Part shown: positions 6,326 to 8,803 of the stretch, one piece after another
Position numbering within the stretch: the first letter of the stretch is position 1
Layout of the letters: each line of letters begins with the position of its first letter
Origin: CAZCJA01 sp964499015
GTDB taxonomy: Bacteria > Elusimicrobiota > Elusimicrobia > F11
DNA length: 8,803 nucleotides
Reading direction: 5' to 3'
NCBI GenBank assembly: GCA_964499015.1
Contig: CAZCJA010000084.1
Coordinates: 1-8,803, forward strand
The notes under the pieces: model-generated
Told to the model about the DNA's origin: nothing
The model's database searches: none
What the model saw: the letters and a program-made list of their open reading frames with translations, nothing else
Program-made: the position numbers and the translations under genes

Positions 6326-7450
6326 ATGTCCGTCCCTTTTCTTGATTTAAAAGTCCACGACCCGCGCATGGAAGCCCGCATTGAAGAGGTTGTTACCTAC
6401 CTCGTGCGCAACGCCGCGTTTATCGGCGGCGACCCCGTCAAACAGTTTGAGAAGGAATTTGGTGATTACTGTGCCGGCACCGCGGTGTCCGTCGCCAACG
6501 GCACCGATGCGCTTATTTTGGCGCTAAAGGCGCTTGGCGTGGTCCCCGGAGACGAAGTCATCACCGTTCCTTTCACGTTTATCGCCTCCGCTGCCTGCGT
6601 CAGCCAGGTTGGCGCAAACGTTAAGTTCGTCGACGTCGACCCGAAGAATTACACAATGGACACCGTTCAGCTGGAAAAAGCGATTGGTCCAAAAACGAAA
6701 GCGATCATCGCCGTTCATTTATTCGGCCAGCCGGCCGATATGGGCCCGATTATGGAAATCGCCCGTCGGAAAAACATCAAAGTCATCGAAGACGCGGCCC
6801 AGGCGCATGGCGCCGAATACAATTTGAAACGGGTCGGAACGCTTGGCGATATCTCCACATTCAGTTTTTATCCGACCAAAAACCTCGGCGGCGCAGGAGA
6901 TGGCGGTGCGGTCGTTTCTTCCGACAAAGACCTGATTGAAAAAGTCCGGCAGCTGGCCAATCACGGCCGACGCACCGCCTATTTTCACGAAGTCGAAGGC
7001 GTTAACAGCCGCTTGGATTCCATTCAAGCCGCCGTTCTACGCATCAAGCTCGAACAGTTGAGCGCATGGAACGAACGCCGCCGCGACATCGCCGCACGGT
7101 ACACCAGAGCTCTCCGTGATAGCGTGTTTATTGCTCCGCCGCACATTGAGCCGTATTCAAAGCACGTGTTCCATTTGTATTGTGTCGAATGTTCACATCG
7201 CGACGATCTCGCCAAGCATCTAACGGAGAAGGGCATCGGCAACGGCGTGTATTACCCGATGGGGCTGCATTTGATGCCGGCGTTTGCGCGTTTAAAACTG
7301 GGCACGGGAAGTTTTCCCGTCACGGAACGTTTGAGCGAACGGATTCTTTCGCTCCCGATGTATCCGGGCCTGACCGACGCGCAGGTGGATTATGTCTGCG
7401 CCGCACTTTTGTCGTTCTCACCAAAAACAATTTTGGGGAAAAATAAATGA
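6326..7450 (+). CDS. DegT/DnrJ/EryC1/StrS-family sugar aminotransferase
   Basis: A 374-residue PLP-dependent aminotransferase of the fold-type I sugar group, which aminates a keto group on a nucleotide-linked sugar, usually with glutamate as donor. Motifs: VPFLDLK at the N-terminus, ANGTDAL (57-63, phosphate binding), GDEVITVPFTFIA (75-87), VIEDAAQAHGA (153-163, with D156 contacting the PLP ring), FSFYPTKNLGGAGDGGAV (179-196, with K185 as the Schiff-base lysine), GVNSRLDSIQAA (225-236) and GVYYPMGLHLMPAF (307-320). Length is normal and the active site is complete. It abuts the upstream gene and shares ATGA with the following nucleotide-sugar dehydrogenase. That neighbour suggests a WbpE-like role on a 3-keto uronic acid, but QdtB/FdtB- or PerA-like activity on a 3- or 4-keto hexose is equally open. 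The family is firm and the substrate is inferred. Confidence 0.95.
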   Translation: MSVPFLDLKVHDPRMEARIEEVVTYLVRNAAFIGGDPVKQFEKEFGDYCAGTAVSVANGTDALILALKALGVVPGDEVITVPFTFIASAACVSQVGANVKFVDVDPKNYTMDTVQLEKAIGPKTKAIIAVHLFGQPADMGPIMEIARRKNIKVIEDAAQAHGAEYNLKRVGTLGDISTFSFYPTKNLGGAGDGGAVVSSDKDLIEKVRQLANHGRRTAYFHEVEGVNSRLDSIQAAVLRIKLEQLSAWNERRRDIAARYTRALRDSVFIAPPHIEPYSKHVFHLYCVECSHRDDLAKHLTEKGIGNGVYYPMGLHLMPAFARLKLGTGSFPVTERLSERILSLPMYPGLTDAQVDYVCAALLSFSPKTILGKNK

Positions 7451-8803
7451 CTGCTGCCAATCTTCAAGATAACTATCGCGACCGCTACGTTTGCGTGTTG
7501 GGCCTCGGCTATGTCGGTTTGACGCTGGCCGCCGTGATGGCGGACGCGGGCTTTAAAGTGCTGGGGGTGGAGATTCGCGACGACGTGTTGGCCAAGCTTC
7601 GCCGCGGTAAATCCCATTTTCACGAACCCGGGTTGGATGAGTTAATCCAGCGCCTGGTGCGCAAACGCAGCATCAAATTCGTTAAGCATATCCCACGCGA
7701 TTCCAAGGCCTCCGTGTATATCATCACCGTGGGCACGCCGCTGAACGCCGGCGGCCACGTGCGTTTGGAAATGGTGGAAAACGTCGGCAAAGAAGTCGCT
7801 TCGCACCTGAAAGCCAACGATATGGTCATTTTGCGTTCAACGGTAAAAATCGGCACCACGCGCAACACCATTCAACCCATTTTGAAGAAAACCGGCCTGC
7901 CGTTCGACTTGGCTTTCTGCCCCGAACGAACGCTGGAAGGCCAGGCGCTCTCCGAGCTGCGCCATTTACCGCAGATCGTCGGCGGCATCAGCGAACACGC
8001 GGCCGTGCGTGCCTCCCAGCTTTTTCAATTTGTGACCCCAACCGTCGTGCGTGTCAGCGATTTGGAAACGGCGGAAACCATTAAGTTAATCGATAACGCG
8101 TCGCGCGACGTGTCCTTTGCGTACGCAAACGAAGTGGCGGCGATCTGCGACCGCATGGGTATCAGCGCCAGTGAGGTGATTCGAGCGGGAAAACTCGGTT
8201 ATCCGCGCACAAATCTGCCTATGCCCGGGTTGGTCGGCGGGCCGTGCCTCGAAAAAGACTCATATATTTTATCCGAGGCGCTGGAAGACGCCGGCTACAG
8301 TCCGGTGATCACAATGAGCGCGCGCCGTATCAACGAGCGCCAGCCGCGCGACGTGGCCGCGTATTTGCATTCGTCGACGCTCAAAATGAAAGGATTCGCA
8401 AAAAAACCGGTGATTTCCTTACTTGGTATCGCCTTTAAAGGACGGCCGGCGACCGATGATTTGCGTGGAACCATGACCAAACACGTTTTTGCCGCGCTGA
8501 AAAAGTTTTACCCGAACGCGGTGTTTCGCGGTTACGACGCCGTGGTTCCGCGCGAAGAAATCCGCAAGTTCGGTCTCGTTCCGTGCGCCACGATGGAACA
8601 GGCTTATAAAGGGGCGAGTATGGTGCTGGTCACCAATAACCATCCGGTTTTTTCAACGATGCCGGTTGAACGCTTCGCTGAACTTATGAAAAAACCGGGC
8701 TTGGTCTATGATTTTTGGAATTCTTTGCCGGTATCAGGGTTGAACATGCCGCATGGAACGGGCTACGTGACGCTGGGCAGTCACGGTAAGTCGATCTTGC
8801 CGC
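7447..8803 (+). CDS. Nucleotide-sugar dehydrogenase, WecC/WbpA-like (UDP-HexNAc 6-dehydrogenase), 3' end cut by window
   Basis: An open frame of 452 codons runs to the window edge without a stop. It encodes a three-domain UDP-glucose/GDP-mannose dehydrogenase-family enzyme, which oxidises the C6 hydroxyl of a nucleotide sugar to a carboxylate using NAD+. The Rossmann motif is LGLGYVGLTLAAVMADAGF (18-36), followed by HEPGLDEL (59-66), VGTPLN (95-100), FCPERTLEGQALSEL (157-171) and LPQIVGG (174-180). The central domain has IKLIDNASRDVSFAYANEV (212-230, K213 and N217) and GGPCLEKDSY (264-273, nucleophile C267). The C-terminal domain has GIAFKGRPATDDLRGT (327-342). The CPERTLEG and GGPCLEKD forms differ from the GYGGSCFPKD enzyme at the start of the window and fit the UDP-N-acetylhexosamine (ManNAc or GlcNAc) branch. 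The family is usually a little shorter, so few residues are probably missing. It starts in an ATGA overlap with the aminotransferase; GGGGA at 7435-7439 is a possible ribosome site. Confidence 0.92.
   Translation, partial: MTAANLQDNYRDRYVCVLGLGYVGLTLAAVMADAGFKVLGVEIRDDVLAKLRRGKSHFHEPGLDELIQRLVRKRSIKFVKHIPRDSKASVYIITVGTPLNAGGHVRLEMVENVGKEVASHLKANDMVILRSTVKIGTTRNTIQPILKKTGLPFDLAFCPERTLEGQALSELRHLPQIVGGISEHAAVRASQLFQFVTPTVVRVSDLETAETIKLIDNASRDVSFAYANEVAAICDRMGISASEVIRAGKLGYPRTNLPMPGLVGGPCLEKDSYILSEALEDAGYSPVITMSARRINERQPRDVAAYLHSSTLKMKGFAKKPVISLLGIAFKGRPATDDLRGTMTKHVFAALKKFYPNAVFRGYDAVVPREEIRKFGLVPCATMEQAYKGASMVLVTNNHPVFSTMPVERFAELMKKPGLVYDFWNSLPVSGLNMPHGTGYVTLGSHGKSILP

Noticed and set aside
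1..8803. Searched by eye for CRISPR repeats, tRNA or rRNA genes, transposase genes, terminal inverted repeats and phage genes.
   Set aside because: None seen. The window is almost completely filled by seven coherent glycan-biosynthesis genes.

Overview
This window is a fragment of a bacterial surface-polysaccharide (capsule, O-antigen or exopolysaccharide) gene cluster. It holds seven protein-coding genes that cover almost every base: two nucleotide-sugar dehydrogenases (one cut at each window edge), two GT2 glycosyltransferases, two GT4-type glycosyltransferases, one polytopic GT39-like (GT-C) membrane glycosyltransferase and one DegT/DnrJ/EryC1/StrS-type aminotransferase. I found no RNA genes, mobile elements or CRISPR arrays, and no gene-free stretch longer than 26 bases. 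The base composition looks close to half G+C by spot counting. Starts are ATG with one probable TTG, and Shine-Dalgarno signals are clear at some genes and absent at others. A run of ten Ns inside one gene points to a scaffolded draft or metagenomic assembly. The phylum cannot be settled from the sequence alone; an uncultured bacterial lineage using the standard stop codons is the safest description.

Layout. Positions 2-895 (+) hold the C-terminal two thirds of a UDP-glucose 6-dehydrogenase, coupled by a TTGA overlap to a dolichyl-phosphate-mannose-synthase-like GT2 (892-1605, +). A GT39-like membrane glycosyltransferase (3259-1553, -) runs head-on into the GT2, and their reading frames overlap by 53 bases on opposite strands. 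A 26-base divergent gap (3260-3285) carrying a small perfect inverted repeat separates it from a tight rightward run of five genes: GT4-like (3286-4500), GT2 (4497-5231), GT4 (5228-6325), aminotransferase (6326-7450) and a WecC/WbpA-like nucleotide-sugar dehydrogenase (7447 to the window end). Every junction in that run is an ATGA overlap or a direct TAA-ATG abutment, so it is almost certainly one operon.

How the genes fit together. The dehydrogenases would supply UDP-uronic acids: UDP-glucuronate from the first, and probably a UDP-N-acetylhexosaminuronate from the last. The PLP aminotransferase next to the second dehydrogenase suggests an amino sugar or amino-uronic acid. The soluble GT2 and GT4 enzymes would assemble the repeat unit on the cytoplasmic side of the membrane. 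The DPM1-like GT2 could charge a polyprenyl phosphate that the GT39-like enzyme uses on the outer face. Individually these are well-known families. The more unusual points are the antisense overlap between the GT2 and the GT39, the very short divergent control region, and an incomplete amino-uronic acid pathway. I see no convincing evidence of a wholly new biological system here.
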